Shown: positions 40,189 to 50,424, counted from the stretch's first letter. The stretch is 64,000 bases of DNA from Bacteroidaceae bacterium (GCA_030843315.1 JAUUPT010000003.1:1-64000); one strand, 5' to 3'. Notes: a model not told the origin generated them from the letters alone. Numbers and translations: made by a program.

Positions 40189-42333
40189 ATGAGAAAAGAT
40201 TTTAAAAACTTAGATATATATGCTGCTTTCCAGCCCGTAGATGGCGCTGAGTGGCAAAAGGCTAACGGCATCCATGCTGATTGGAAAACGCCGGAACACA
40301 TTGAAGTGAAGCCTGTTTATACAAAAGAAGACCTCGAAGGAATGGAACACCTGGGTTATGCTGCCGGTCTTCCTCCTTATTTGCGTGGTCCGTACTCAGT
40401 GATGTACACGTTGCGTCCCTGGACCATCCGTCAGTATGCCGGTTTCTCCACAGCCGAAGAATCCAATGCCTTCTATCGCCGTAACCTGGCTTCCGGTCAG
40501 AAAGGTTTGTCAGTAGCATTCGACTTGGCTACTCACCGCGGTTACGACCCCGATCACGAACGTGTAGTGGGTGACGTTGGTAAGGCAGGTGTATCTATCT
40601 GCTCACTGGAAAACATGAAAGTTCTTTTCGACGGTATTCCTTTGAATAAGATGTCTGTATCCATGACCATGAACGGTGCGGTGCTTCCGGTTCTGGCATT
40701 CTATATCAATGCCGGTTTGGAACAAGGTGCCAAGCTGGAAGAAATGGCAGGTACTATCCAGAACGATATCCTGAAAGAATTCATGGTGCGTAATACTTAT
40801 ATCTACCCGCCTGCATTCTCCATGAAGATTATCTCTGATATCTTTGAATATACTTCTCAGAAGATGCCGAAGTTCAACTCTATCTCTATCTCCGGTTACC
40901 ACATGCAGGAAGCAGGTGCTACGGCAGATATTGAGTTGGCTTACACGCTCGCCGACGGCTTGGAATACCTCCGTGCCGGAACTGCTGCGGGTATCGACAT
41001 CGACGCTTTCGCTCCGCGTCTGTCATTCTTCTGGGCTATCGGTACCAACCACTTCATGGAAATTGCCAAGATGCGTGCTGCACGTATGTTGTGGGCAAAG
41101 ATTGTGAAGCAGTTCAACCCGAAGAACCCGAAATCACTGGCTTTGCGTACGCACTCCCAGACTTCCGGTTGGTCACTGACCGAGCAAGACCCGTTCAACA
41201 ATATCGGCCGTACTTGTATCGAGGCTATGGCTGCTGCGCTGGGACACACTCAGTCTCTGCATACCAATGCACTCGATGAAGCTATCGCTCTGCCGACCGA
41301 CTTCTCTGCACGTATCGCACGTAACACTCAGATTTATATCCAGGAAGAAACTTACATCTGCAAGAACGTTGACCCATGGGGTGGTTCTTACTACGTAGAG
41401 TCTCTGACCAATGACTTGGCTCACAAAGCATGGGAGCTGATTCAGGAAGTTGAAAAACTGGGTGGTATGGCGAAAGCTATCGAAACAGGTATTCCTAAGA
41501 TGCGTATTGAGGAAGCTGCTGCACGTACGCAGGCTCGTATCGACTCCGGTTCTCAGACTATCGTAGGTGTGAACAAGTATCGTCTGGAGAAAGAAGCTCC
41601 GATTGATATCCTTGAAATCGACAACACTGCTGTTCGTCTGGAACAGATTGAGAATCTGAAGCGTCTGAAAGAAGGACGTAACCAGGCAGAGGTAGACAAA
41701 GCATTGGAAGCTATCACCAAGTGTGTGGAAACGAAGCAGGGTAATCTGCTGGAACTGGCGGTGGAAGCTGCTCGTGTTCGCGCTACGCTGGGTGAAATCT
41801 CGTATGCTTGCGAAAAGATTGTAGGACGTTATAAAGCAGTAATCAGAACTATTTCAGGCGTGTATTCATCAGAAAGTAAAAATGACAGCGACTTCAAGCG
41901 TGCTTGCGAGTTGTGCGAGAAGTTTGCAAAGAAAGAGGGACGTCAGCCCCGTATCATGGTTGCCAAAATGGGTCAGGACGGTCACGACCGTGGTGCCAAG
42001 GTTGTAGCAACCGGATATGCCGACTGTGGTTTCGACGTAGATATGGGACCGTTGTTCCAGACTCCTGCCGAAGCTGCCCGCGAAGCAGTAGAGAACGACG
42101 TTCACGTAGTAGGTGTTTCTTCACTGGCTGCCGGACACAAGACATTGGTTCCGCAGATTATTGAAGAACTCAAGAAGCTGGGACGTGAGGACATCGTAGT
42201 GATTGCCGGTGGTGTAATCCCCGCACAGGACTATGACTTCCTTTACAAAGCCGGTGTGGCTGCCATCTTCGGCCCCGGTACTCCGGTAGCGAAGGCTGCC
42301 AGCCAGATTTTGGAAATCTTGTTGGATGAGTAA
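40189..42333 (+). CDS. mutB: Methylmalonyl-CoA mutase, large (catalytic) subunit
   Basis: The 714-residue protein has the substrate-binding barrel (about 60-450: RPWTIRQYAGFSTAEESN, GLSVAFDLATHRGYD) and the C-terminal cobalamin domain (about 580-714). That domain carries the ligand motif MGQDGHDRG, with H599 as the lower axial ligand, and SSLAAGHKTLVPQII. With MutA it catalyses the adenosylcobalamin-dependent rearrangement of succinyl-CoA to (R)-methylmalonyl-CoA on the way to propionate. Bacteroides must import or remodel B12 for this enzyme. A terminator follows at 42359. Confidence 0.97.
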   Translation: MRKDFKNLDIYAAFQPVDGAEWQKANGIHADWKTPEHIEVKPVYTKEDLEGMEHLGYAAGLPPYLRGPYSVMYTLRPWTIRQYAGFSTAEESNAFYRRNLASGQKGLSVAFDLATHRGYDPDHERVVGDVGKAGVSICSLENMKVLFDGIPLNKMSVSMTMNGAVLPVLAFYINAGLEQGAKLEEMAGTIQNDILKEFMVRNTYIYPPAFSMKIISDIFEYTSQKMPKFNSISISGYHMQEAGATADIELAYTLADGLEYLRAGTAAGIDIDAFAPRLSFFWAIGTNHFMEIAKMRAARMLWAKIVKQFNPKNPKSLALRTHSQTSGWSLTEQDPFNNIGRTCIEAMAAALGHTQSLHTNALDEAIALPTDFSARIARNTQIYIQEETYICKNVDPWGGSYYVESLTNDLAHKAWELIQEVEKLGGMAKAIETGIPKMRIEEAAARTQARIDSGSQTIVGVNKYRLEKEAPIDILEIDNTAVRLEQIENLKRLKEGRNQAEVDKALEAITKCVETKQGNLLELAVEAARVRATLGEISYACEKIVGRYKAVIRTISGVYSSESKNDSDFKRACELCEKFAKKEGRQPRIMVAKMGQDGHDRGAKVVATGYADCGFDVDMGPLFQTPAEAAREAVENDVHVVGVSSLAAGHKTLVPQIIEELKKLGREDIVVIAGGVIPAQDYDFLYKAGVAAIFGPGTPVAKAASQILEILLDE

Positions 42334-42358
42334 TCTCCAATAGGTCAATTGATAAATA

Positions 42359-42395
42359 AAGGGACGGTATGCGTTTGCATATCCGTCCCTTCTTT
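42359..42395 (+). terminator. Terminator after mutB
   Basis: AAGGGACGGTATGC and GCATATCCGTCCCTT form a long stem around GTTT, followed by CTTT. Confidence 0.7.
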
Positions 42396-42415
42396 ACTAA
42401 ATTAAAAAATAACGA

Positions 42416-44581
42416 ATGATAGTTTGTATTGCCGAAAAGCCCTCTGTGGCGCGTGACATAGCTGATGTATTAGGAGCGAAGGATAAAAGAGACGGATATA
42501 TCGAAGGAAACGGATACCAGGTGACCTGGACCTTCGGCCACCTCTGCACGCTGAAAGAGCCGCACGAATATACCCCCAACTGGAAGTCATGGAGCTTGGG
42601 AAGCCTGCCCATGATACCGCCCCGTTTCGGCATCAAGCTCATTAGTAATCCTACCTATGAACGTCAGTTCCGTGTGATAGAGAACCTCATGCAGCACGCC
42701 GACATGATTATAAACTGCGGTGATGCCGGGCAGGAGGGAGAATTGATACAACGCTGGGTGATGCAGAAAGCAGGTGCGCGCTGTCCCGTAAAGCGTCTGT
42801 GGATTTCGTCACTGACGGAAGAGGCTATTCGCGAAGGCTTTGCAAAGCTACGTGATTCTTCGGACTTCCAGCCGTTGTACGAGGCCGGTTTGTCCCGTGC
42901 CATCGGCGACTGGTTGCTCGGCATGAATGCTACCCGCCTTTATACCATGAAGTATGGTCAGAACAAACAGGTGCTTTCCATCGGACGTGTGCAGACACCG
43001 ACGCTGGCGCTGATTGTAAACCGGCAGTTGGAGATACAGAACTTCGTGCCTAAACAGTATTGGGAATTAAAGACGGTATATCGCGACACAACCTTCTCCG
43101 CCATCCTAAGAAAAAGTGAAGAAGAACTGATACTGGAAGCTGAAAAGCAGAAAGAAACTGCTACGGCTGCCATTGCCGAGAAGAAAGAAGAAGAAAATCG
43201 GGGTATAGACCCCATTACAGACCAGGAGCGAGGACTTTCGCTGTTGGAGCAGATTAAGAATTCTCCTTTTACCATTACCGATGTCGGCAAGAAGAATGGA
43301 AAAGAAGCGCCGCTTCGCCTCTTCGACCTGACTTCCTTGCAGGTGGAATGTAATAAGAAGTTCGGATTTTCTGCGGACGAGACGCTCAAGTTGATACAAG
43401 CGCTGTACGAGAAGAAGGTCGCTACCTATCCGCGTGTAGATACTACTTTTCTGAGCGACGATATTTACCCAAAATGTCCCGGCATACTGAAGGGATTGCG
43501 GGATTATGAAGTTTATACTAAACAGCTTGAAGGTACTACCTTACTGAAATCGAAAAAGGTATTCGATAACTCAAAGGTGACCGATCACCACGCCATCATC
43601 CCCACCGGGCAGTATCCGCAAGGATTGAGTAATATGGAGCGTAACGTATTCGATCTGATAGCTCGCCGCTTTATCGCTGTGTTTTATCCCGATTGTAAAT
43701 TTGCTACTACTACTGTACTGGGTGAGGTCGAAAGTATCGAGTTCAAGACTACCGGTAAACAGATCCTTGATCCGGGCTGGCGCGTTATATTCGGTACTCC
43801 TTCGGCGCAATCTCAGGAAGAGAAAGACGAAAAGGGAGGTGAAGATGAAAATGTGCTTCCGGCATTTGTGAAGGGAGAAAGTGGCCCGCACGTGCCCAGC
43901 TTGAACGAAAAGTGGACACAGCCGCCCCGTCCTTATACTGAGGCTACCTTGTTGCGTGCAATGGAGACAGCCGGTAAGCTGGTAGATAATGACGAACTGC
44001 GTGATGCGTTGAAGGAGAATGGCATCGGGCGCCCGTCTACGCGTGCTGCCATTATAGAGACGCTATTCAAGCGGAATTATATCAGGAAAGAGAAGAAGAA
44101 TCTGATAGCCACTCCCACCGGAATCGAATTGATTCAGTTTATCCACGAAGACCTGTTGAAGTCGGCGGAATTGACCGGACAATGGGAGAATAAGTTGCGC
44201 AAGATTGAGAAACGAACGTTTAGCGCTTCGCAGTTCCTGGAAGAGTTGAAGGAAATGGTGTCGGGAGTGGTAATGAGCGTGCTTTCCGATAATACTAATC
44301 GCCGTATTACGATACAGGAAGCTGTGCAGGAGAAGAATGGCAAGTCTACTTCTAAAGCAGCGGATGGTGATAAACCTAAAAAAGAACAGAAGAAGAGAGC
44401 ACCGAGGAAACCGGCGGCAAAGAAAGAACCTGTGCAGTCGGAGCCGGTACAAACGGAGCCGGATGCTCTTGTCGGCCAGCCTTGCCCGCTTTGCGGAAAA
44501 GGTACGATTATTAAAGGAAAGACGGCCTACGGCTGTTCCGAATGGAAAGCCGGATGTACGTTCCGCAAGCCGTTCGAGTGA
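42416..44581 (+). CDS. topB: DNA topoisomerase III
   Basis: The 721-residue type IA topoisomerase starts with a Toprim domain (IVCIAEKPSVARDIADVLGA; NCGDAGQEGELIQRW). The catalytic tyrosine is Y338 in ATYPRVDTT, and the central domain contains NGIGRPSTRAAIIETL. After about residue 630 comes a Lys/Pro/Ala-rich linker and one zinc-ribbon with two CxxC-type pairs (CPLCGKGTII and CSEWKAGC). It relaxes and decatenates DNA during replication and recombination. Topo III of this length is standard for Bacteroides, and several copies often occur per genome, sometimes on mobile elements. Confidence 0.93.
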   Translation: MIVCIAEKPSVARDIADVLGAKDKRDGYIEGNGYQVTWTFGHLCTLKEPHEYTPNWKSWSLGSLPMIPPRFGIKLISNPTYERQFRVIENLMQHADMIINCGDAGQEGELIQRWVMQKAGARCPVKRLWISSLTEEAIREGFAKLRDSSDFQPLYEAGLSRAIGDWLLGMNATRLYTMKYGQNKQVLSIGRVQTPTLALIVNRQLEIQNFVPKQYWELKTVYRDTTFSAILRKSEEELILEAEKQKETATAAIAEKKEEENRGIDPITDQERGLSLLEQIKNSPFTITDVGKKNGKEAPLRLFDLTSLQVECNKKFGFSADETLKLIQALYEKKVATYPRVDTTFLSDDIYPKCPGILKGLRDYEVYTKQLEGTTLLKSKKVFDNSKVTDHHAIIPTGQYPQGLSNMERNVFDLIARRFIAVFYPDCKFATTTVLGEVESIEFKTTGKQILDPGWRVIFGTPSAQSQEEKDEKGGEDENVLPAFVKGESGPHVPSLNEKWTQPPRPYTEATLLRAMETAGKLVDNDELRDALKENGIGRPSTRAAIIETLFKRNYIRKEKKNLIATPTGIELIQFIHEDLLKSAELTGQWENKLRKIEKRTFSASQFLEELKEMVSGVVMSVLSDNTNRRITIQEAVQEKNGKSTSKAADGDKPKKEQKKRAPRKPAAKKEPVQSEPVQTEPDALVGQPCPLCGKGTIIKGKTAYGCSEWKAGCTFRKPFE

Positions 44582-44612
44582 CGCCTCTTTAATATTTTTT
44601 TTAGGTACGGAA

Positions 44613-45173
44613 TTACACGGATTTATTTACCTCAGCCATATACTTCCAAAGCGGAGCCGCCATCAATGCTTGGCGGATGCTTTCTTGCTGCAATAACTCC
44701 TTTACTTCTTGCAGGGAGAGCAGATGTACAGTCAGGCTTTCCGTATCTTCCAGATGCTGTTCGGAGACTTTTTCTACGTCTGTAGCCAGAAAACAATAGG
44801 TGATGTTGGTGTGAGTGCTCGGGTTGGGGGAGAGCTGCATATACTCTTGCCAGTTTCCGTTCCCATAACCGGTCTCTTCCAGCAGTTCCCGTTGGGCGGA
44901 GATTAATGGGGAAGCATCTTCTTCTTCGCATACTCCGGCACAAAGTTCGTAAGAGGTTTCTTGTATTCCGTGGCGATATTGGCGAATAAAGACGAATTGC
45001 CCGTCGCGGGTGATGGCGATGGTATTTACCCAGTCGGGATATTCCAGTATATAATAAGAAGGGATATGGTTACCGTTGGGCAGCACTACATGATCCTTTC
45101 GCACCGTGAGCCAAGGGGCTCTGTGCAGGTATTCACTGGATATTACTTCCCAGGCATCTTTTGACTTTTCCAT
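44613..45173 (-). CDS. Nudix hydrolase (ADP-ribose pyrophosphatase-like)
   Basis: The 186-residue protein has the catalytic core of the Nudix box, RELLEETGY, in the segment GVCEEEDASPLISAQRELLEETGY (positions about 88-111). The first half carries one extra residue and has Asp where the canonical box has Glu. The flanking YILEYPDWVNTIAITRDGQFVFIRQYRHGI is typical of ADP-ribose pyrophosphatases. The ATG at 45173 was chosen because the upstream frame runs into anmK. It lies 14 bp after anmK and closes the aroC operon. It probably hydrolyses ADP-ribose or another nucleoside diphosphate derivative. Confidence 0.87.
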   Translation of the reverse strand: MEKSKDAWEVISSEYLHRAPWLTVRKDHVVLPNGNHIPSYYILEYPDWVNTIAITRDGQFVFIRQYRHGIQETSYELCAGVCEEEDASPLISAQRELLEETGYGNGNWQEYMQLSPNPSTHTNITYCFLATDVEKVSEQHLEDTESLTVHLLSLQEVKELLQQESIRQALMAAPLWKYMAEVNKSV

Positions 45174-45187
45174 AATTATCAAGCTGT

Positions 45188-46267
45188 TTATATTTTGAAT
45201 AGCATCCCCCCGATATTGTCTATCGGCGCTCCCGTAACAGAAGCGAGGCAACCGGGCTCATCCGCCATATAGAGTGCACCGAGAAAGGCGAAGATCAGTG
45301 CTTCCTTGTATTCGATAATCTGCCGGTCGGGTATGACGATTTCGCAGGGGCATAGTACGCCGATGCGCTCTATCAGGAACTTATTGAATGCACCGCCGCC
45401 GGTAATCAGCAATCTGCCGTTACTGCCGGAGAGCGGATGTGCGGTGATCACGCGTGAGACCTGCCAGGCGGCATGCTCATAGAAGGTGCGCAGCATATCT
45501 TCCAGGCTTAATCCATATCGTTCGAGCATCGGATAAACCAACGTCTCCACCCATTCACGCCCCAATGATTTGGGGCCGGACTGGTGGTAGAACTCCATCG
45601 CATTCAGTTCGTCCAATAACTCCCGGCAGATTTGTCCGCGTCGTGCAATCTCCCCGTCCCGGTCAAATTCCAGTCCTATCTGTCGGCAATAATGATTGAT
45701 GACATAATTCACCGGACTGATGTCGAAGGCAATGCGTTGCCCTTCTTGCTCGAATGAAATATTGGAGAAGCCGCCTATATTCAGGCAGAAGTCATAATCG
45801 GAGAATAGCAACCGGTCGCCGATGGGGACGAGTGGGGCGCCTTGCCCACCCAGCATGATGTCCAGTCGTCGGAAGTCCGAAACGGTGGGTATGCGGGTTT
45901 CAGCAGCAATGGCGGCACCGTCGCCTATTTGATACATAATCTTTTTCTGCGGTTCATGGAAGATAGTGTGCCCGTGGGAGGCGATAATGTCGGGTCGGAT
46001 TCCGAATTCCTGTATGAACTCGTTCACCCGTTCGCCGAGGAACTTGCCGTAGGCGCTATGGAAAGTAATAAACTCCAGGGCGTTCATCTTTTGTGCACCG
46101 GTGCCGAGCATCTGTTTCATGTCGTCGGGATAACCGTAGCCTTTCGCACAGTCTATGTGAAAAGACCACTTACCGGCTTCCCGATGGAAGGTGCAACAGC
46201 ATACGTCCAGCCCGTCGAGCGACGTGCCGGACATAAGGCCGATGGCTTGAATGCGGAAATCTTTCAT
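45188..46267 (-). CDS. anmK: Anhydro-N-acetylmuramic acid kinase
   Basis: The 359-residue protein starts with the family motif GLMSGTSLDGLDVCC, followed by IASHGHTIFHEP, the nucleotide-binding GQGAPLVPIGDRLLF and LLITGGGAFNKFLIERI. AnmK phosphorylates 1,6-anhydro-MurNAc from cell-wall turnover to MurNAc-6-phosphate. The start overlaps the stop of the dipeptidase gene by 4 bases, so the two are coupled. A peptidoglycan-recycling theme (dipeptidase, AnmK) runs through this operon. Confidence 0.95.
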   Translation of the reverse strand: MKDFRIQAIGLMSGTSLDGLDVCCCTFHREAGKWSFHIDCAKGYGYPDDMKQMLGTGAQKMNALEFITFHSAYGKFLGERVNEFIQEFGIRPDIIASHGHTIFHEPQKKIMYQIGDGAAIAAETRIPTVSDFRRLDIMLGGQGAPLVPIGDRLLFSDYDFCLNIGGFSNISFEQEGQRIAFDISPVNYVINHYCRQIGLEFDRDGEIARRGQICRELLDELNAMEFYHQSGPKSLGREWVETLVYPMLERYGLSLEDMLRTFYEHAAWQVSRVITAHPLSGSNGRLLITGGGAFNKFLIERIGVLCPCEIVIPDRQIIEYKEALIFAFLGALYMADEPGCLASVTGAPIDNIGGMLFKI

Positions 46268-47619
46268 CTATAAGTAAGGTAGAATTCTACAACGGCTTCA
46301 ATCCCTTTGCGGAAGATATCCAGCGGGATGTTCTCATTGGGGGAGTGAATGGCGTTGGACTCAAGCCCGAAGCCCATCAATACGGTTTTGATGCCCAGTA
46401 CCTGCTCGAAGGTGGAAATGATGGGGATACTTCCACCACGGCGCACGGCAAGCGGCTTCTTACCGAAAGCCTTTTCGAAGCCTCGCTCTGCCGCTTGGTA
46501 AGCAGGCAGGCCAATGGGGCATACATACCCTTGTCCGCCATGCATCGGGGTTACTTTTACCCGCACGGTGTCCGGCGCAATGCTCAGGATGTAGTCGGCA
46601 AACAGTTGGGATATCTTATGATGATCTTGATGTGGAACCAGTCGGCAGGATACTTTGGCGTATGCCTTGGAAGGGAGCACCGTTTTAGAACCTTCGCCCG
46701 TATAGCCGCCCCATATACCGCATACGTCGAAAGACGGGCGGCAACTGTTGCGTTCCAGTGTGCTGTATCCTTTCTCTCCGAAAAGTGCTTTTACATCGAT
46801 TGCTTTTTTGTATTTCTCCTCGTCGAAAGGAATATGGGCTATCATATCACGTTCGGCCTGGGGTACATCTTCTACATCGTCGTAGAAGCCGGGCACGGTG
46901 ATGCGTCCGTCGGCATCCGTTACTTTGCTGATAATCTGGCAAAGCACGTTGATGGGATTGGCTACGGCACCTCCGAAGTGGCCGGAATGCAGGTCGCGGT
47001 TAGGGCCGATTATTTCTATTTCCCAGTATGCCAATCCGCGGAGTCCCGTAGTCAGCGAAGGCAGGTCTGCACCGAGCATGCTGGTGTCCGATACCAGGAT
47101 GACGTCGGCTTTCAGCAGTTCCTTATGTTCCTCACAGAAGCTTTCCAGGCTGGGAGAGCCGATTTCTTCTTCACCTTCGAAGATAAACTTCACATTGGTC
47201 TTCAGCAAATCGTTCTTTACGAGGTATTCGAAGGCTTTCACCTGGATAAAGGATTGTCCTTTGTCGTCATCCGCACCACGTGCCCAGATGTGGCCGTCGC
47301 GTATTTCCGGTTCGAAAGGTTTGCTCTTCCAGAGTTCCAGCGGTTCGGCAGGCATCACATCATAGTGGGCATATACCAGTACCGTCTTGGCGGCAGGGTC
47401 TACTATCTTCTGTCCGAAAACAACCGGATTGCCTTTTGAGGGCATTACCAGCGCCTCGTCTGCCCCTGCTTCAAGCAGCAGTTGCGCCCAGCGCTCGGCA
47501 CACGCCAGCATGTCATCATGGTGTTCCGGTTTGGCACTGATACTTGGAATACGGATAAGGCTGAACAGGTCTTCCAGCATCTTAGGTTCGTTCTCTGCGA
47601 TGTATTTCTTTATTTCCAT
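46264..47619 (-). CDS. M20-family dipeptidase
   Basis: The 451-residue protein is a zinc-dependent M20 peptidase. Metal and catalytic motifs are VYAHYDVMP (about 81-89), the ARGADDDKGQ segment and EGEEEIGSP (about 148-156), followed by a dimerisation domain with DLHSGHFGGAV. It hydrolyses dipeptides or related amides. It starts 5 bp after aroC and overlaps anmK by 4 bp, so the three are one operon. Confidence 0.9.
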   Translation of the reverse strand: MEIKKYIAENEPKMLEDLFSLIRIPSISAKPEHHDDMLACAERWAQLLLEAGADEALVMPSKGNPVVFGQKIVDPAAKTVLVYAHYDVMPAEPLELWKSKPFEPEIRDGHIWARGADDDKGQSFIQVKAFEYLVKNDLLKTNVKFIFEGEEEIGSPSLESFCEEHKELLKADVILVSDTSMLGADLPSLTTGLRGLAYWEIEIIGPNRDLHSGHFGGAVANPINVLCQIISKVTDADGRITVPGFYDDVEDVPQAERDMIAHIPFDEEKYKKAIDVKALFGEKGYSTLERNSCRPSFDVCGIWGGYTGEGSKTVLPSKAYAKVSCRLVPHQDHHKISQLFADYILSIAPDTVRVKVTPMHGGQGYVCPIGLPAYQAAERGFEKAFGKKPLAVRRGGSIPIISTFEQVLGIKTVLMGFGLESNAIHSPNENIPLDIFRKGIEAVVEFYLTYR

Positions 47620-47624
47620 GGTAA

Positions 47625-48701
47625 TTATAACTGTGTTGTTCTATCAATCAGATAAAAATCAAGCAGCGTCATCGCCGTCATCGCTTCTACAATAGGCACA
47701 GCGCGTGGCAGTACACAAGGATCGTGCCGGCCGCGGGCTTTCAGGGTCGTATCTATTCCGTCGATATTCACTGTATGTTGCTCCATCAGCACGGTAGCTA
47801 CAGGCTTGAAGGCAACGCGGAAATAAATGTCCTGTCCGTTGCTGATACCTCCCTGGATACCTCCTGAGTGGTTGGTACGGGTTTCGATGCTTCCATTATT
47901 ATTATAGAATACATCGTTCTGCTCCGAGCCTTTCTGCTTCAAACCTTTGAATCCGTCTCCGTATTCGAATGCTTTGGCAGCATTGATGCTGAGCATCGCA
48001 GCTCCGAGAGCAGCGTGCAACTTGCCGAATACCGGCTGTCCCAATCCGATGGGGCATCCTTTGACGACGCATGTCACTACTCCGCCAATCGTATCTCCCT
48101 CACCTTTTATCTTGAAGATAAGTTCTTCCATCTCTTTCGCCTTCTCGGAATCGGGGCAGCGAACGGGATTTGTCTCAATCAAGTCGAGGTCGTAAGCGGT
48201 ATAATTTTCTTCCAGGCGGATAGGACCTACTTGCGAAGTGTACGCCGTGATGTGTATACCTAACTGCCTTAACGCCAATTTAGCCAATGCACCCGCCACT
48301 ACGCGTGAAATCGTTTCGCGGGCGGACGAACGTCCGCCTCCCCGATGATCGCGGATGCCATATTTCACTTTGTATGTATAGTCGGCGTGCGAGGGGCGAT
48401 AGATTTCTTTCAGATTATTATAGTCGTCAGAATGCTGGTTCTCGTTCCATACGATGAAGCCTATCGGACATCCGGTGGATTTTCCTTCGAAAATGCCGGA
48501 GAGGAATTCTACTTTGTCGCCTTCCTTTCGTGCGGTAGTGATGCGTGACTGGCCGGGACGGCGGCGGTCAAGTTCCTTTTGCACAAAGTCCATATCGATG
48601 GTGATTCCTGCCGGGAATCCATCTATTACGCCTCCGATGCCCTTACCATGCGACTCTCCAAAACTGGTAAGGCGAAGAATATTTCCAAATGAGTTGAACA
48701 T
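47625..48701 (-). CDS. aroC: Chorismate synthase
   Basis: The 358-residue protein begins MFNSFGNILRLTSFGESHGKGIGGVIDG, the family's FMN and substrate site. It continues with RRPGQSRITTARKEGDKVEFLSGIFEG, the KYGIRDHRGGGRSSARET segment and the C-terminal GRHDPCVLPRAVPIVEAM. It forms chorismate from EPSP, the last step of the shikimate pathway. It heads the leftward operon aroC, dipeptidase, anmK, Nudix. Confidence 0.97.
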   Translation of the reverse strand: MFNSFGNILRLTSFGESHGKGIGGVIDGFPAGITIDMDFVQKELDRRRPGQSRITTARKEGDKVEFLSGIFEGKSTGCPIGFIVWNENQHSDDYNNLKEIYRPSHADYTYKVKYGIRDHRGGGRSSARETISRVVAGALAKLALRQLGIHITAYTSQVGPIRLEENYTAYDLDLIETNPVRCPDSEKAKEMEELIFKIKGEGDTIGGVVTCVVKGCPIGLGQPVFGKLHAALGAAMLSINAAKAFEYGDGFKGLKQKGSEQNDVFYNNNGSIETRTNHSGGIQGGISNGQDIYFRVAFKPVATVLMEQHTVNIDGIDTTLKARGRHDPCVLPRAVPIVEAMTAMTLLDFYLIDRTTQL

Positions 48702-49105
48702 ATCAATTGCTTTAAAGGTTTATATACTAGGCTAATGTGCCAATATTCCTTCAATAAGAAACTTTTGGCTGTATAAAGGTAACAATTTATTTTCGTAAAA
48801 CGTTTAAGAATATATGATAAAAAGTAGTTTTCCCGCTAAAGGACCGTTTTGGTAATCCTTATCTATTATATATTAATAGTATAAAATATCTGTAGCCTGT
48901 TTGTGGCAATGACTTAATTTAAAAGATTTTAGTATTGCCGTATATTCCATAAAGAACTAAAAATGATGAAAAAAGGAACATTCTTTTGTAATAAAAGACC
49001 TTGTTCAGTAGCTTTAAAAGCTGTTACTTTGTACCCTCGATATAAAATGGGAAATTAATGGCTCTTAGAGAGAGCTTTTTATTAACTAAACAAATACTTT
49101 AAAGT
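48702..49105. other. AT-rich divergent gap before the DUF4925 gene
   Basis: The gap contains the divergent promoters of aroC and the DUF4925 gene. TACCTTTA on the minus strand (48774-48781) is a near-match -7 box for aroC. A 31-codon frame from 48963 to 49058 (MMKKGTFFCNKRPCS...) is open but has no other support. Hairpins AGCTTTAAAAGCT and GGCTCTTAGAGAGAGC lie at about 49010-49075. Nothing further is seen. Confidence 0.4.
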
Positions 49106-50332
49106 ATGAAGAAGAATTTATTTTATTTGTTCGCATTGATCTGTTCAGTAAGTTTATTTACTGCTTGTAGTAGCGATGATGATCCTAATTGGAAACAAAT
49201 TCCAACGACTCCCATCGAAGGTGCAGATGCAACTTTTACTGTAAATGGTAACTCTGCTACAGGAACTGTCAAGTTTACTCCTCAAAGCGCAACACAAGGA
49301 CAGGTTGAATTGAACAATGTATTCCCTGGATATTCTACAGTTATTGTAGACGTAATGATGGAAGAGCAAGCAGATGGCTCTTTTAATTTCTCAGGAGAAA
49401 AAGGGTTGTCTAATCCTTCTATGGGGCTGACAAGATCAACGGATGTTGCCCCTGCTATTATGAATGTGACAGTAAAGGGTAATGTTACTTTGGCTGGAAA
49501 AGCATCAGTAACAGCTACATCGGCTCTGACAGAAACTGCTATGGGAGGTTTGGCAGGTTCATGGAATCTATTGGGTAAGATTGACACAGATCAATATGTA
49601 TCAGTGATTAATTCTTCTCCATTTTTCTTGAGATGGGTACCCCTTGATGAAAAAGCGTTAAGTGGTGCTCAAACTTCAACCGTAGGATCTTTACTTGTAT
49701 CAAAGATTCTTGCTGAAGTATTGAATCAGGTAACTTTCCATACTGATGGTAATATTACTGCAAAATTCTATTCAGAATTGCCTTTTGATGCAGAAACTGC
49801 ACAAGCCTGGATTATGGGTAATATATTTACTCCAGACATTAACGTCTCACATACGGACTGGAATACTTCTCCTAAGAATATGGCCTTCTGGTATGTACGA
49901 GATAGCAAACTATATATAGTACCTAATATTGCTGCTATTATGAAGCAAGTATCAGGTGGTGAAGCTGGTGATTTGGATATGGCGGCTATTTTGCAAATGC
50001 TTTCTCAACTTGGAATTGATGTGACTAAATTGGATCCTGCATTGATTGGTCAGATAACAAGTTGGCTTTCTACCGGTATTCCTTTGAATTACAAAACAAC
50101 GGATGCCGGAATATTAGAAGTATATGTAGATAAAGCTATGGTAGAGCCTTTTATGCCTGTTCTTTTTGCAATGTTGCCGGGTTTGCAAGCTCAACTTGAT
50201 GAAATGGCTGCTACTAATCCTTTAGTAGGATTGTTGCCTCTCTTATTGGGCGTTCCGAAGCTTACAGATTATGAGACTATTTGGAAAGATAACACTGCCA
50301 CATTTGACTTAGGACTTGGATTTACAAAGTAA
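49106..50332 (+). CDS. DUF4925-type lipoprotein, hypothetical
   Basis: The 408-residue protein has a lipoprotein signal (LFTAC, Cys21) followed by SSDDDPN. The N-terminal half (about 30-140) is beta-rich with repeating Thr/Ser (ADATFTVNGNSATGTVKFTP) and the C-terminal half is more helical with long hydrophobic stretches (AILQMLSQLGIDVTKLDPALIG, MPVLFAMLPGLQAQLDEM). This fits the DUF4925 family known from Bacteroides; its function is not known. It stands alone between a divergent gap and a strong terminator. Its base composition is AT-richer than its neighbours. Confidence 0.7.
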   Translation: MKKNLFYLFALICSVSLFTACSSDDDPNWKQIPTTPIEGADATFTVNGNSATGTVKFTPQSATQGQVELNNVFPGYSTVIVDVMMEEQADGSFNFSGEKGLSNPSMGLTRSTDVAPAIMNVTVKGNVTLAGKASVTATSALTETAMGGLAGSWNLLGKIDTDQYVSVINSSPFFLRWVPLDEKALSGAQTSTVGSLLVSKILAEVLNQVTFHTDGNITAKFYSELPFDAETAQAWIMGNIFTPDINVSHTDWNTSPKNMAFWYVRDSKLYIVPNIAAIMKQVSGGEAGDLDMAAILQMLSQLGIDVTKLDPALIGQITSWLSTGIPLNYKTTDAGILEVYVDKAMVEPFMPVLFAMLPGLQAQLDEMAATNPLVGLLPLLLGVPKLTDYETIWKDNTATFDLGLGFTK

Positions 50333-50390
50333 TTATGTGAATGTTGCTTCTTTATGAAGTAGTAGATCTATAACTGACAAAAAGATAGAA

Positions 50391-50424
50391 ATGCCCCGTT
50401 GCAATTAATGCAATGGGGCATTTT
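50391..50424 (+). terminator. Terminator after the DUF4925 gene
   Basis: ATGCCCCGTTGCA and TGCAATGGGGCAT form a stem around a short AT loop, followed by TTTTG. Confidence 0.7.

Noticed and set aside
46345..47439. 364-codon open frame on the plus strand
   Set aside because: It is antisense to the M20 dipeptidase gene, which has full catalytic motifs.
48963..49058. 31-codon frame upstream of the DUF4925 gene
   Set aside because: It is short, lacks recognisable codon bias or a regulatory structure like that of ilv, and could be chance in AT-rich DNA.
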